In this document: piece by piece, positions 23,524 to 34,280 of the stretch
Position numbering within the stretch: position 1 is the first letter of the stretch
How the letters are laid out: each line of letters begins with the position of its first letter
DNA from: Maea johnstoni
Taxonomy: Eukaryota; Annelida; Polychaeta; Spionida; Magelonidae
Reading direction: 5' to 3'
Length of the DNA stretch: 64,000 bases
Assembly: GCA_963942565.1 (NCBI GenBank)
Contig: OZ012700.1
Location: forward strand, 22,528,717 to 22,592,716
The notes under the pieces: model-generated
What the model saw: only the letters and a program-made list of their open reading frames with translations
What the model was told of the DNA's origin: nothing
Databases searched by the model: none
Position numbers and translations under genes: made by a program

Positions 23524-24332
23524 TTGTAAATATGACCACGTGCATCACATCTTTTGACCAATGGGATACATTTAATGACGTCACTCATCAAAATATTCCG
23601 TGAAATGGAACCGGTGTAGTGGCAGAGATACTATGCGTAGCTGGATCTATGGGTGGAGAATGATTTCAGGGGTGAACTCGTAGCGTGGCTTTAGTGGGAG
23701 GGGCAGTGTTTGGACATGTTTGGGTGCATGAGGCCAAAAATCAAGTAAAAATATTCAAAAGAAATCCAAAATCGTGATAAAACCAAATCTTAAAGAGACC
23801 TAAAGTTTAAAGTAAACCAAGGCCAAGCATTTTACCATACAATCCGATTAACATGCTGATGCGATTGACATCCCTCTTGTTTGTTCATGAATTAGTATGA
23901 TTAGTATAAGATTTTCAGTTGGGCTAAAAGGATTTTGGTACGTATCGTCCAGCAGTTTTCCTCAGTTTTCCGCCAAAGCCTGACACCTGGATATATTTTC
24001 TTGGCCAAAGCATGAAGTTAATTTTTTTTTTATTCTCTGATACTGAGGTGGCTTAGGCCCTGATGCCACTATTCAACTGAAAACTTTATTCATTAGCGTT
24101 TTCTTAATTCATTTCCAAAAGTATATGCAGTAGGTATGATAGGCCTAATGTATCTTAAGAATCATGTCTATAATAAGCCACCTTTTCAGTGTTAGCCCTA
24201 TAATCACAGCATTTCCAAGAATACATTTAGTAGAATTGTAATAATGGAAGCACTATGAAACTGTTAAAATAGTAAATATACTTCACCACTTTTTTGTGAA
24301 GACTATAATTGCTCTATTTTCTTTCTTTCCAG
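23524..24332 (+). other. Upstream/intronic region of ZNF-1
   Basis: No gene seen. A CACGTG and a CCAAT word lie at 23537-23564. The region ends in a strong splice acceptor (CTATTTTCTTTCTTTCCAG, AG at 24331-24332). Short words near 24060 (TGATGCCACTATTCAACTG) recur upstream of ZNF-2 and ZNF-3. Confidence 0.5.
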
Positions 24333-24499
24333 GCGTAGAACCAAGGGAATTAGTACTAGAGAATCCTTAGCTAAGGTGAACATTTCTTGCTGATTTCTTC
24401 TAAATATTGCAGCTGTCCTAGTAATATAACGCTTTCCTTTCCAAGAGCAGGAGAACGCTAATATATCACAAGGAAAAAAACTTTGTAGGAGCACAGACC
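24333..24499 (+). other. Shared 5' non-coding exon of ZNF-1
   Basis: This segment runs from the acceptor to the ATG. It resembles the pre-ATG segments at 39905, 46784 and 60141, sharing AGAATC/GAGAA, CTGATTTCTTC, GCAGCTGTC and TTTCCAAGAGCA words. It has no open frame joining the ATG, so it is read as 5' UTR. Confidence 0.65.
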
Positions 24500-26491
24500 A
24501 TGGAAAGAGTATTCAAGTGTGAGTTCTGTGATAAAGTATTCTCCCAGTCTTCACATTTGGTACAGCATAAAATAATTCACACAGGAGGAAGACCCTTCCA
24601 GTGTGAGATATGTGATAAAACATTTTCCCAGTCAGCACATCTGGTAAGGCATAAACAAATTCACTCAGGAGAAAGACCATTTCAGTGTAACCAATGCGAT
24701 AAAGCATTCTCCCGCTCAGCCGAACTGATGCAACATACACAAACTCACACAGGAGAAAGACCCTTTCAGTGTGATATTTGTGATGAAGCATTCTCCCGGT
24801 CTTCATATCTGAAAAAACATAAAGGAATTCACACAGGAGAAAGTCCATTCCAGTGTGAGATATGTGATATAACATTCATCCAGTCTTCACATCTGCTACA
24901 GCATAAACGAATTCACACAGGAGAAAGACCATTCCAGTGTGAGATATGTGATAAAGCATTTGCCCAGTCCTCAAATCTTAACCAACATAAAAGAATTCAC
25001 ACAGGAGAAAAACCATTCCAGTGTAAGCAATGTGATAAATCATTCCCCCGGTCTTCAGCACTGCTACAACATAAAAGAATTCACACAGGAGAAAAACCAT
25101 TCCATTGTGAGATATGTGATAAAGCATACTCCCAGTTTTCATGTCTGAAAAGACATAAAAGAACTCACACAAGAGAAAAACCATTCCATTGTGAGATATG
25201 TGATAAAGCATTCTCCCAGTTTTCATGTCTGAAAAGACATAAAAGAACTCACACAAGTGAAAAACCATTCCATTGTGAAATATGTGGGAAAGCATTCTCC
25301 CAGTCCTCATATCTTAACCAACATAAAAAAATTCACACACGAGAAAAAACATTCCAGTGTAAGCAATGTGATAAATCATTCCCCCGGTCTTCAGAATTGC
25401 TACAACATAAAAGAATTCACACTGGAGAAAGACCATTCAATTGTGAGCTATGTGATAAAGAGTTTTCCCAGTCTTCAAATTTGATAAAACACAAAAGAAT
25501 TCACACAGGAGAAAAAACATTCCATTGTGAGATATGTGATAAAGCATACTCCCAGTCTTCATGTCTGAAAAGACATAAACGAACTCACACAAGAGAAAAA
25601 CCATTCCATTGTGAAATATGTGGAAAGGCATTCGCCCAGTCCTCAAATCTTAACCAACATAAAAGAATTCACACAGGAGAAAAACCATTCCAGTGTGAGA
25701 TATGTGATAAAGCATTCACCCAGTCCTCAAATCTTAACCAACATAAAAGAATTCACACAGGAGAAAAACCATTCCAGTGTAAGCAATGTGATAAAGCATT
25801 CTTCCGGTCTACAGAACTGCTACAACATAAAATAATTCACACTGGAGAAAGACCATTCCATTGTGAGATATGTGATAAAGCATACTCCAAGTTTTCATGT
25901 CTGAAAAGACATAAAATAATTCACACAGGAGAAAGACCATTCCATTGTGAAATATGTGATAAAACATTCTCATATCCCTCAATTCTGATAGAACATAAAC
26001 GAATTCACACAGGAGAAAGACCATTCCATTGTGAGATATGTGATAAATCATTCTCTCAGTCAGCAACTCTGAAACAACATAAAAGAATCCACACAGGGAA
26101 AAGACAACTCCAGTGCGAGCTATGTGATAAAGCGTTTTCTCAGTACTCTCATCTGATTCTGCATAAGAGAATTCACACAGGAGAAAGAATAATCCAGCAC
26201 GAGTTATGCAGTGAAACATTTTCCCAGTCAGAAAATTTGATACAGCATAAAAGAATTCACATGGCAGAAAGAACATTCCAATGTGTGGTATGTGCTGAGG
26301 CATTTACGACAACCTCAGACCTACAACAGCACATGAAGTCACACTCGGGGCAGACCCCTTACATCAAAGGTCCAGAGTCAGTGGAACCACAGCAGTGGGT
26401 TGTTGTAAAAGGACAGTGTGTTCCTATAAAACGAGAGATGAACGATAATACTGAAAGTCACGCCATTAAACAGGAAAATCATGATTTTTAA
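24500..26491 (+). CDS. ZNF-1: C2H2 zinc-finger protein, 22 fingers
   Basis: Predicted nuclear DNA-binding protein of 663 aa made almost entirely of 28-residue C2H2 fingers (C-x2-C-x12-H-x3-H) joined by H-T-G-E-K/R-P-F linkers. Twenty-one fingers keep all four zinc ligands; finger 21 (IIQHELCSETF) has His in place of the first Cys. The last finger (FTTTSDLQQHMKSH) is of a special type found at the end of all family members. The 45-residue tail holds PQQWVVVK and two psi-K-x-E motifs (IKRE, IKQE), which are possible SUMO sites. There is no KRAB, BTB or SCAN domain. Several fingers recur as blocks (for example fingers 6-8 and 14-17), a sign of array duplication. The start ATG is in a good context (GACCATGG). 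The target sequence is unknown. Confidence 0.93.
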   Translation: MERVFKCEFCDKVFSQSSHLVQHKIIHTGGRPFQCEICDKTFSQSAHLVRHKQIHSGERPFQCNQCDKAFSRSAELMQHTQTHTGERPFQCDICDEAFSRSSYLKKHKGIHTGESPFQCEICDITFIQSSHLLQHKRIHTGERPFQCEICDKAFAQSSNLNQHKRIHTGEKPFQCKQCDKSFPRSSALLQHKRIHTGEKPFHCEICDKAYSQFSCLKRHKRTHTREKPFHCEICDKAFSQFSCLKRHKRTHTSEKPFHCEICGKAFSQSSYLNQHKKIHTREKTFQCKQCDKSFPRSSELLQHKRIHTGERPFNCELCDKEFSQSSNLIKHKRIHTGEKTFHCEICDKAYSQSSCLKRHKRTHTREKPFHCEICGKAFAQSSNLNQHKRIHTGEKPFQCEICDKAFTQSSNLNQHKRIHTGEKPFQCKQCDKAFFRSTELLQHKIIHTGERPFHCEICDKAYSKFSCLKRHKIIHTGERPFHCEICDKTFSYPSILIEHKRIHTGERPFHCEICDKSFSQSATLKQHKRIHTGKRQLQCELCDKAFSQYSHLILHKRIHTGERIIQHELCSETFSQSENLIQHKRIHMAERTFQCVVCAEAFTTTSDLQQHMKSHSGQTPYIKGPESVEPQQWVVVKGQCVPIKREMNDNTESHAIKQENHDF

Positions 26492-27295
26492 GTTGAAACC
26501 AATGACAGCTTCAATGACTGTGTTTGCTGGGCCTAAAATAATTTAGTTTCTTAGTTTATTATTTTCCATACCTCATTATGATGACCAATCTACACTATTT
26601 AATGGCACACAGTATCTCAACAGGTGCATTCCAAACAAACCCTAGACCACATTTGTACTCACAAAAAGGCTGATGACCACTAAATTGAGTGTAGAATGTA
26701 TATGCACACATATGATATGGTATTTTAGGATATTTTGGCTAACAATCAAATAACATCATAATTGCCCTGTCTGTATCCTGATGGCCTTTTGTACTACAAA
26801 TATTTTGACTACTATACTGATGACTTGTGAATTCTGTGAAAGTACAAGGATCGAGCATCAGTCTCAAGCGAAATCAACATCAAAGCCTTGAAACTTGAGA
26901 ATAGTTTGTGCAGGTTACAACAATGACCTGACCTGAAGATTCACTTGTCAAGTATGGTTAGTAACCAATTTTAGCTTAGCATTATCAAGGTTTACTTGAA
27001 TGTCCGCACAATAAAAAAAAAGAGCTTTTTTAGGTCCAAAACTGACTCCACTATGGGGAAACCCTGACATCCCAATATAATTTAGTAATACAGTATTCAA
27101 CGCTAGTATCAGATACATTACTGATATATACATTTGGAAACATAATGAAATAGAGTTAAAAAGTGGCAAAAAATGCCATTCATTGAATACAATCCATTAT
27201 GGAATAGTATACCAGGTACTCTGAAAACATTAAAATGTCCCTAATAGATTTAAACATTTTATATCCAATCACTATCAACTGGTTAACAAAAGACT
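26492..27295 (+). other. ZNF-1 3' flank
   Basis: The first ~150 bases match the ZNF-3 3' flank (for example CCTCATTATGATGACCAATC), so the duplication that made the genes included the 3' UTR. No clear polyadenylation signal was picked out. No other gene. Confidence 0.55.
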
Positions 27296-28124
27296 TATAG
27301 GGCAAATGCACCATCAGGATTAATTAGGTTTAAAATGAGCATATACATGTCACCTTTCAAATAGGACCTACCACAAGTCTGTCCTCCCCAGCACTCCTCA
27401 GTTATGGCTTATGAAAGTGAGTAAAAGCCTAGTATGAGTGAGGTTTATTGAAGACTTCTCAATGTTTCCACTGAATGTTGGACACATCCCTAAGACTCCA
27501 AACTACTTTATAAACAATAAAATGTACTAAATGAATTTGACAAGGCAAATTCAGTTTTGGATTAACAGCTGATAATGAAAAAAGTCCTTTTCATGGCTCT
27601 TACATTTAATTAGTGCTGGTGGATAGAAATCATTATGTCCTAATTGCTATGAAATCCAGTTGTGCTAATCACAATTATTCGTTAAGGGTAATTGGTTACA
27701 GCTATTAAAGTAAACACTGGAAAATGTATTCATGGTGCCTTATTTTAGGGTATTTTATTTTTATAATACTGAAATGGGATATCTTTATGTTTCTGACTGT
27801 ACACATGTATACTTCTGATTAGAAACTGCAAACCTCACCCGGATGTTCTTTTGAAAAATACTGACTAAAACTGCCATGAAATGTACCCATGATGCCAGAT
27901 TTTAGGGTAAATTTATCCAGAAATGACTGAAAAAGTGAAATTTTATGGAACAGTCTCTAAGAAAACAAATGCCTTTACTAAATGCATTTGACAAGGCAAA
28001 TTCATGTTTGGCTTATCAGCTGATAAGGGAAAAGTCATTTTCAGGGCTCTTATAATTGGTTTGTGTTGGTGGATAAAAATCATTATGTCTAAATTGCTAT
28101 GAAATTCGGGTGTGCTAATCACGT

Positions 28125-28903
28125 AGTAGGAATTGCAACACCTGTGAGCCAGTAAGCAGGCCCTCTTGGGAATGGCTTACTTGTGGCACATTGAATCTGG
28201 AAATTGAAAAAGGGCGCCACAAAAAGATTCCAAGGGAAAACGGTTTCTGTATATTGTGCCAAAATATGGAGGTGGAAGATGAGGTACATTTTATTCTACA
28301 ATGTCTTTTTTATGACAATTTGAATTACCCCATATTTCAACTAGCCAATTTGCAATATCTTAACTTCACAGAACTCACTGATTTGGAGCAACTTAGGGTT
28401 ATCTTTCAATCAGAGGATTTGTTAAAAACTGCATCTTTTGTCTCAATAGGATGTACAACGGGAGTTTATAAATGTTAACATGCAACTGATTGTTATTAAA
28501 CCATACTAGTCATGTTTACCTATTCGACATAAACTCTGCTGGCTCAATTTTAGATGGGTATTAGAATATTGTGTGTAAAAGAAGTGACTCCTTATATACA
28601 AGAGTCACTATGAGATTTTTATGATTGATTAGATAATATATTGTACATTGTATATGATGAATATTTATCTGATGATATTCATAAGTTTATTTATGATTGT
28701 ATTTGGTCCATTATAAGCCTATGTGGCTGGCCAGATTTTTAACACTTGTGTATTGCATGTAATGAATGTCATCTGGATTGGACAATAAACTATTTATCAA
28801 CAAGAAAACTATGTATATCATTTTACTTCCTGCCATCAGGATGATACTTTTCAAATGCATCAAAGGGAAAAGGAGGGTGGCCTAAACTTTTGGCTGAATT
28901 TTG
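28125..28903 (+). mobile_element. LINE 3' end
   Basis: The end of a LINE protein frame is followed by an AT-rich 3' UTR and CAATAAAC near 28785. It interrupts the second unit of a tandem repeat whose first unit is whole, so the borders are approximate but the insertion is clear. Confidence 0.7.
28191..28478 (+). pseudogene. LINE reverse-transcriptase C-terminal zinc-knuckle piece
   Basis: A 95-aa frame typical of the end of a LINE ORF2: EKGRHKKIPRENGFCILCQN leads into VEDEVHFILQC. Together these form the C-x2-C-x9-H-x4-C knuckle seen after the reverse transcriptase in many invertebrate LINEs. The reverse-transcriptase and endonuclease domains are absent, so this is a 5'-truncated copy. The ATG used is internal to the original protein. 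This LINE differs from the one at 33397. Confidence 0.8.
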
Positions 28904-28924
28904 TAATTGGTTATAACTGTTAAC

Positions 28925-29128
28925 CCTTATGCTGCTGGTGGCTGATTTGGACATTACAGAATGATGAGAAAAAGCTGAAAAATTACTGAAACCCTAGCAA
29001 ATGGGTACTGATCTGAGAGTACTCAGTGAGAGCTTTCCAATGAATACCAATATGACAGGGTTCAGAAGGTTTTCAAAAATCTTTGCATCATTTGGCTTTG
29101 GACGTAAGTAGCCTCAGCATTGGAAGGG
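28925..29128. mobile_element. piggyBac-like MITE with visible empty site
   Basis: A 204-bp element between TTAA copies (28921-28924, 29129-29132), with ends CCCTTATGCTGCTGG and CAGCATTGGAAGGG. The empty site survives in the first tandem unit near 27700 (AGCTATTAAAGTAAAC). This is a good reference copy of the family. Confidence 0.9.
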
Positions 29129-29312
29129 TTAAAGGGAAACACTGTAAATTGTATCCACGGTGCCTGATTTTAGGATATTTTATTGAAAAAATAATGAAAT
29201 GGGAAATTTTGGGGGTTCTGACTGTATAAATCTATAATTCTGATTAGAAACTGCAAACCTTTCTCAAATGGTCTTTGAAAAATACTGATGAAACTGCTAC
29301 GAAATGTACCTT

Positions 29313-30011
29313 AGGATTTACTGGTCCTGCGAAATTTTTACTTGTCCTAATTTTTTTATGTTAAATTTCAATTATATGAGGTTTGTAATTGCATGACATA
29401 TATTAGGTGTATCTTACCACTAAAACGTGTCGTGTGTTGGTATTTTCCGGTGTGTTGTGCAATGAGCTTCCACTCTCTGTACACTGTAGTGTGTAGATCT
29501 GCCTAGACCTTCCGCACCCTGGTGTGACACACCTGACCCTCTAGATCTGTAGTATTTTAGTTAGTTTTGGCTTTTTGTTTTGCTTAGGAACTTCTTGCAA
29601 TTTATCATTCACCACAATCATATGTATTGAATTCCAAAATGCTCACCCCTTTTGAGTGTTTTGAGTACAACTAAAATAGCTTAGAGCGGGTTGGGCCAGT
29701 TAAAAGTCTGGAAAAGTGCACTCACTACGTGCCCTTAAGGTGAGTGGCCAATAGGGTCTAGGTAAGTGTAAACTTAAGAAAATAATAACTATCGAAGACA
29801 TCATTAAAAAGTAATTTTGAATTTTCTAAATTATCAAAATGTAAGTTTGAAAAAAAAATCATTTTTGTTTATGAATAAAATGAAGGTTGTGATACATGTA
29901 TGTGATTAAAAGACCTAAAAACCACAGTTAATGGAGCACAGCTCTAATAGAAATAGGTAAGGGTCCCATATAACAATCAACAAATAGTTATCAAAAGTCA
30001 CATTTATTCCA
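29313..30011. other. Intergenic
   Basis: No gene seen. ACTGGTCCTG words near 29330 recur at 32220-32290 and 32730-32800, pointing to an old repeat. Confidence 0.4.
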
Positions 30012-30099
30012 GCAATACCAGTGCCCTCTCAGTCAGCAGCCAAAACCTTGCCCTATGTGCTTGGTTTTGACTGCTGACTGAGCCGGGCACTGGTATTGC
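30012..30099. repeat. 88-nt near-perfect hairpin (pre-miRNA-sized)
   Basis: The arm GCAATACCAGTGCCC...CTCAGTCAGCAG pairs with the opposite arm over about 35 bp with two interruptions and a ~9-base loop. The size and stem fit a pre-miRNA, but a small MITE hairpin is equally possible. No second copy is seen in the window. Confidence 0.55.
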
Positions 30100-32220
30100 C
30101 ACAATCACCTACCTACCGTGATCAATTCCTACAACAAATACCTGTTTGATCTGCATGATCCATACATTTGTTAAATGATTACTTAAAGATTCCATAATTG
30201 AATGGTATTGAAAACATGTCCCATGATCATAATAAAGAAATTTGATTTATTCAAACATTGCCTACTGCATCCAAAATTCAATATATATTAGAACTTTGAG
30301 TGCTCAAAACCCTGGAAGAGCCTTTCAAAATATAGCTTGGTCATTCCAAAATTTTGTCAAAAAATATAAGTCAATTAAGGTGGGTCCAGCACTAAGAACA
30401 TAAGCTAGCAATTATTTTTCAATTAAATCAATTTCAGCCCGCTTCAGCGGGTATGAAGGCCAATTCAACTCGGACAGATTACAAGTTTATACCTGTACCT
30501 AGAAAAGAGTGTCTTGGATCTATATCATTTGCATTCCTATGGGAGATATTTAGTGTCAAAGCCAAGTGAGATGGTCTTTCTTTATAAATGAGTTAATTTC
30601 CCTCTTATCTCAGGAAGTGGGCATCCTAAATTCAAGACATCCTTTTCCAGGTACATGTATGAACTTGTAATTCATCCAAGTTAAATTGGCGTTCTGACCT
30701 GTGTGTTGAAAGTGATTTAATGTTTTAAGTAACATTTTACATTTTTCTCAATAAAACTAACATTTAAGATAAAACAAAGTAGCACTGAGAGGTAGCTAAA
30801 AAGGTATTCTTTCAGAAAGTATATAGTTTATTAGGTGTTACAAAAACAATCCCCTACAAGCTGTAATTGGAGGAAATGCTAGCTAATGTCCTTAGTGCTG
30901 GACGCATCTTAAGGCATCACCCATAAGTTAATCAGACAGTGGGCATGTATAATTTTTGAATACATTTTTGTGCTCTGAAAACTGTGGGAAAATAATAAAG
31001 CTCTGCGAAATCTCCTTTTCAGACCAGGAGAAAAACATGTCCTTATAATTGGCTCCCCCTCCCCAAACCCTGTTACTTAATGGTTGATTGCCGAGTCTTA
31101 ACTCTCGATCCTGTTTAAATGTGATCCAGTCTTAAACAACAATTCAACTTTCAGTAAAAATATAAAGAAATGGTCAGCGAAACATGTCCATCTCAAACTG
31201 ACAAACAGTTGACAGAAGCCCTTGATGAAATTTATATTCAGTACAGCAAAATCAACACTGGATTTAAATAACCATTATGGCAAGGGGGATATGCCATCAA
31301 AAAGGGCCATATCTATAAAAAAAATTTTTAGTAAAGACATAAGTGTCCTGAAGGTATATTTACAAGTGTCCATTGCAATAATAAGAAAAAACGTTGCATA
31401 GACTTCACCAGCAACATTTATTTTTATCTATTTCATCTATTCATTTATCTATCTATCTATCTATCTTCCTATACTACGCGCGATCATTGTGATGATCATT
31501 ATGCGTAGTTGTGCGCAGAATTGTTAGTTTGTTTAAAAAGAGTTAGAGAAAAAGAGTAACAGAACAGAATTGTGTTATTTAGTTAGTAAGGGTAAAATCA
31601 CTTGTGGTTTTTACTTGTGATGCACCTGGCTCACTTGACACCTGAAGGCAATTTATTTCAGTAATATTTATTTCAGTAATAAACATTTTTTCATATAAAC
31701 AAATATCATGCAGGGAAACAATCAAAGCATACATGCTCAGGCATTTGATGTGCTGAAAAATAATGCGGCCAAAATATTAATGTACACACAAGTAAGTGCC
31801 TCATTTGGAAGTACATTGTGAATCGGCACATGCCGGAACATGCCGAACATCGAAATGAACAGACGAAGAACATGTGAGACACAAAAGTTTGAAAATGTGG
31901 AGCAATGATTGCGCTGACGCCTGGTGAGTTTCTTAGTGAGATTATCGTGTGTTTTTAAGGTTTGGGGACATTATTAAATGAAAACTAATATGACGACAAA
32001 GCTAAGCTTTAAATGCTCGCGCAGCTCGATGATATTTCTGCATTCCCCTTCAAATGCAGTCGCACAGTAATGACAGTTACGAATTTGTTTATCCATGACG
32101 TCATTCTTTACTTCTTCTTTTGATACAGCTTAGATAAGCAACCACTTGAAAAAGCCCCGCTCGCTGCGAGCTATTGATGGGATTAGACTTGCTACAACAG
32201 GCCTCAACGCTAACTAAAAA
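30100..32220. other. Intergenic, no gene seen
   Basis: AT-rich. It contains a (TCTA)n tract at 31436-31465 followed by a short stem-loop (ACTACGC/GCGTAGT, about 31474-31508). 32150-32190 resembles 38737-38775. No coding frame is supported. Confidence 0.45.
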
Positions 32221-32302
32221 TGATACTGGCCCTGTAGGACCAGTAACACCTAGCATCTACTGGTCCTGCAAAATCTTTACTGGTCCTAGATTTTGTCTTT
32301 AA

Positions 32303-32590
32303 CCTTGGATTAAGAAAAGAATGGATATGTAACGAGAGACCAATTACTATATGCCCTATAGTTACATGCTAGCCTCATGCCAGGACTAGCAGATAAGGCA
32401 GCAGCACGAGGTCAGGTGGGAACAAGGACCAATCAGGGCTCCCGCATCGATTACATTACAGAGAAACCTTATCTCCACCACCTGCTGGGGGTGCCCAGAG
32501 CACCTATTAGCGACTATTAATTGACACTGGTTGAGGCTAGCATGTTCAGGTTGACCGGCTGGTTTCCATTCCATGTGTTGGTCTTCTAAG
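32303..32590 (-). mobile_element. 6-bp-TSD MITE, inverted copy, 288 bp
   Basis: Flanked by CTTTAA (32297-32302, 32591-32596). Highly similar to the inverse of 13774-14055 from end to end. Its E-box reads CAGGTG instead of CACGTG, while the CCAAT word is kept. It splits an older repeat with ACTGGTCCTG words. Confidence 0.85.
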
Positions 32591-33168
32591 CTTTAACATA
32601 ACAAGAAAGAACATATTGCATAAGATTCACCACAACACTTATCTTTATAGATTTTATCTTCATTTATTTAAAAAACAATTTGGGACATTCTCAGGGGAAA
32701 ACTTTTTTAAAGGAATGTCTCCTAATGTTTACTGGCCCTGTAGGACCAGTTGAGGTCTTTTTTTACTGGTCCGAAGCTGTTTTTGAGAATTTTTACTGGC
32801 CTGGGGCCATAGGTTTACCCTTAGCGTCGAGCCCTGTACAAGTCTGTGATTTCTGTCTATTTCACTGATCTGACTTGAGTTGAATTCACTCCAGTATTAG
32901 TTCTGAATAAATCCTCAAGGGGGACACACTTGAGCTCTAGTCTGGATTCTCAACCGCAACTCATCGCAACTCATGAAAACAGTGCTTCCATCTATAGTTT
33001 GAGAGAGACATCAAACCTACTTAGTATGTATAGTGGTGGGGGCATTATACCTAACACAGCCTGAGAACCAGGCTATTGATGGGATAAGCTCCCACTCTGC
33101 ACACTTATAATACAGGTAGGAGCAAATTGTTAGGATTTATCATCAGCCTATCTGAGTGAGCCACTGAG

Positions 33169-33322
33169 CACAGGTGTTTGCATCTGGATATTTACAGTTT
33201 TACCTTGCCTATTGACAGCTTCACACTTGACTACTCTAAATAGATAAATATATAGAGTAGTCGAGTTTGAAGCTGTCAATAGGCAAGGTAAAACTGTAAA
33301 TATCCAGATGCAAACACCTGTG
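33169..33322. mobile_element. 154-bp palindromic element with 7-8-bp duplication
   Basis: CACAGGTGTTTGCATCTGG opens one arm and its inverse closes the other; the arms are about 68 bp and almost perfect. It is flanked by CACTGAG(C) on both sides, with the empty site in copy 2 near 38865. A hAT-like origin fits the 8-bp reading. Confidence 0.85.
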
Positions 33323-33396
33323 CACTGAGCGATGATCGACTAAACTTCTCAAGCCAAGGCATATGACCATTACCGTAAATCATTACGCCCCAAGTC

Positions 33397-33776
33397 GGAA
33401 AAAGAACGAGAAGAAATGGGAGAAATGGCTTGGCAATGGAGAAGAGGGCCGTATGATGTTTAAAATTAGAGCTGGGACCATGGGTCTGGCAAATAGGACA
33501 GGTAGGACAAGTGAGCAGAAAAGATGCAGGAGAGGTAATAGTGGAAGTAAGGAGAATGAAACCCATGGTTTACTGCTCTGTCCAGCATACAACAAGATCA
33601 GAGAAGAAATGATAAAGCAGTTGAAATGCCTATGGGGCGCCGAGAAAGCCGAAGACTGGAATAGGAGAGAGACAATAGAAAAATTTGAGAGCCTAGTAGG
33701 AATGAATGAGGAAGGATGCGAACAGCTGGCCAAAATAGTTGGTGCAGCTGGGAAGAAAATATTGGCATCAAGATAA
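33397..33776 (+). pseudogene. LINE protein C-terminus
   Basis: This is the end of a LINE reverse-transcriptase protein. FKIRAGTMGLANRTGRT is followed by RCRRGNSGSKENETHGLLLC and PAYNKIREEM. The knuckle would normally be C-x2-C...H-x4-C; here the second cysteine position is glycine (CRRG). It ends AKIVGAAGKKILASR. The upstream domains are missing because the copy is 5'-truncated; the frame continues into flanking DNA at its left by chance. Confidence 0.78.
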
Positions 33777-34280
33777 TAAAGATGGTAATAGGAATAAGAT
33801 GGAATGGGGTAGATGAAGTCATATAAGCAACAAGAGAAAGTGTGGAAATGGGAGTGCAAGTAGAGGTGTGCGTGAGAATATATGTATATCGGTCATTCTA
33901 TAATTGCGGGACATTTTACGTCACTCACCTACACTCAACTGTGTTTCATAAATATTAAAACAATTTTCTTTTTTTTCAGGGATGTTTACCTTTATTAGGT
34001 CATAGCTTTACATAATACAGGTTATTTCTATGATAATTTTGGGAACTAGTCATCCATTCAAGCTCAAACATGTTTGACATTCTGCCTTTCCCACTTGTCG
34101 CAATGTACATGCGGGAATCAAAGAGGCTAAAAAAGGATTATAACTTGACTTTTGGAATTGATTTTTTAGAGCAAAATGAGTTAAATGTCATGCTATGATT
34201 ACCTTTGAATTCTCAAAAATAAATAATTTCACCTAAATATGAGAAAAAAAGTGCTTTTTAGGTGTGTCGCTAAGTTCTGT

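Larger units (their letters stand above)
27296..29312. repeat. ~440-bp tandem duplication with insertions
   Basis: Unit 1 (27541-27979) and unit 2 (from 27980) share TTTGACAAGGCAAATTCA, TCATTATGTC and GATTAGAAACTGCAAACCT. Unit 2 is broken by a LINE 3' end (about 28125-28903) and by a TTAA MITE at 28925. A related inverted copy is at 51476-51806. The left border GGGCAAATGCACCATCA resembles the end of the TTAA foldback MITE. Confidence 0.75.

Noticed and set aside
24333-24500. KRAB, BTB, SCAN or ZAD domain at the start of the zinc-finger genes
   Set aside because: No open frame joins the ATG from upstream and none of these patterns is visible; the fingers start at the second residue or so.
24513-26303. 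Several 70-160-aa frames on the minus strand through ZNF-1 (and likewise through ZNF-2, -3 and on the plus strand through ZNF-4)
   Set aside because: They repeat the same LCEF-FYVFSDMKTGRM-like pattern, which is the antisense of the finger repeat. They are shadows of the 84-bp periodicity.
33383-33859. 158-aa minus-strand frame over the LINE end
   Set aside because: Antisense of the LINE protein; Ser/Leu/Phe-rich without a domain.
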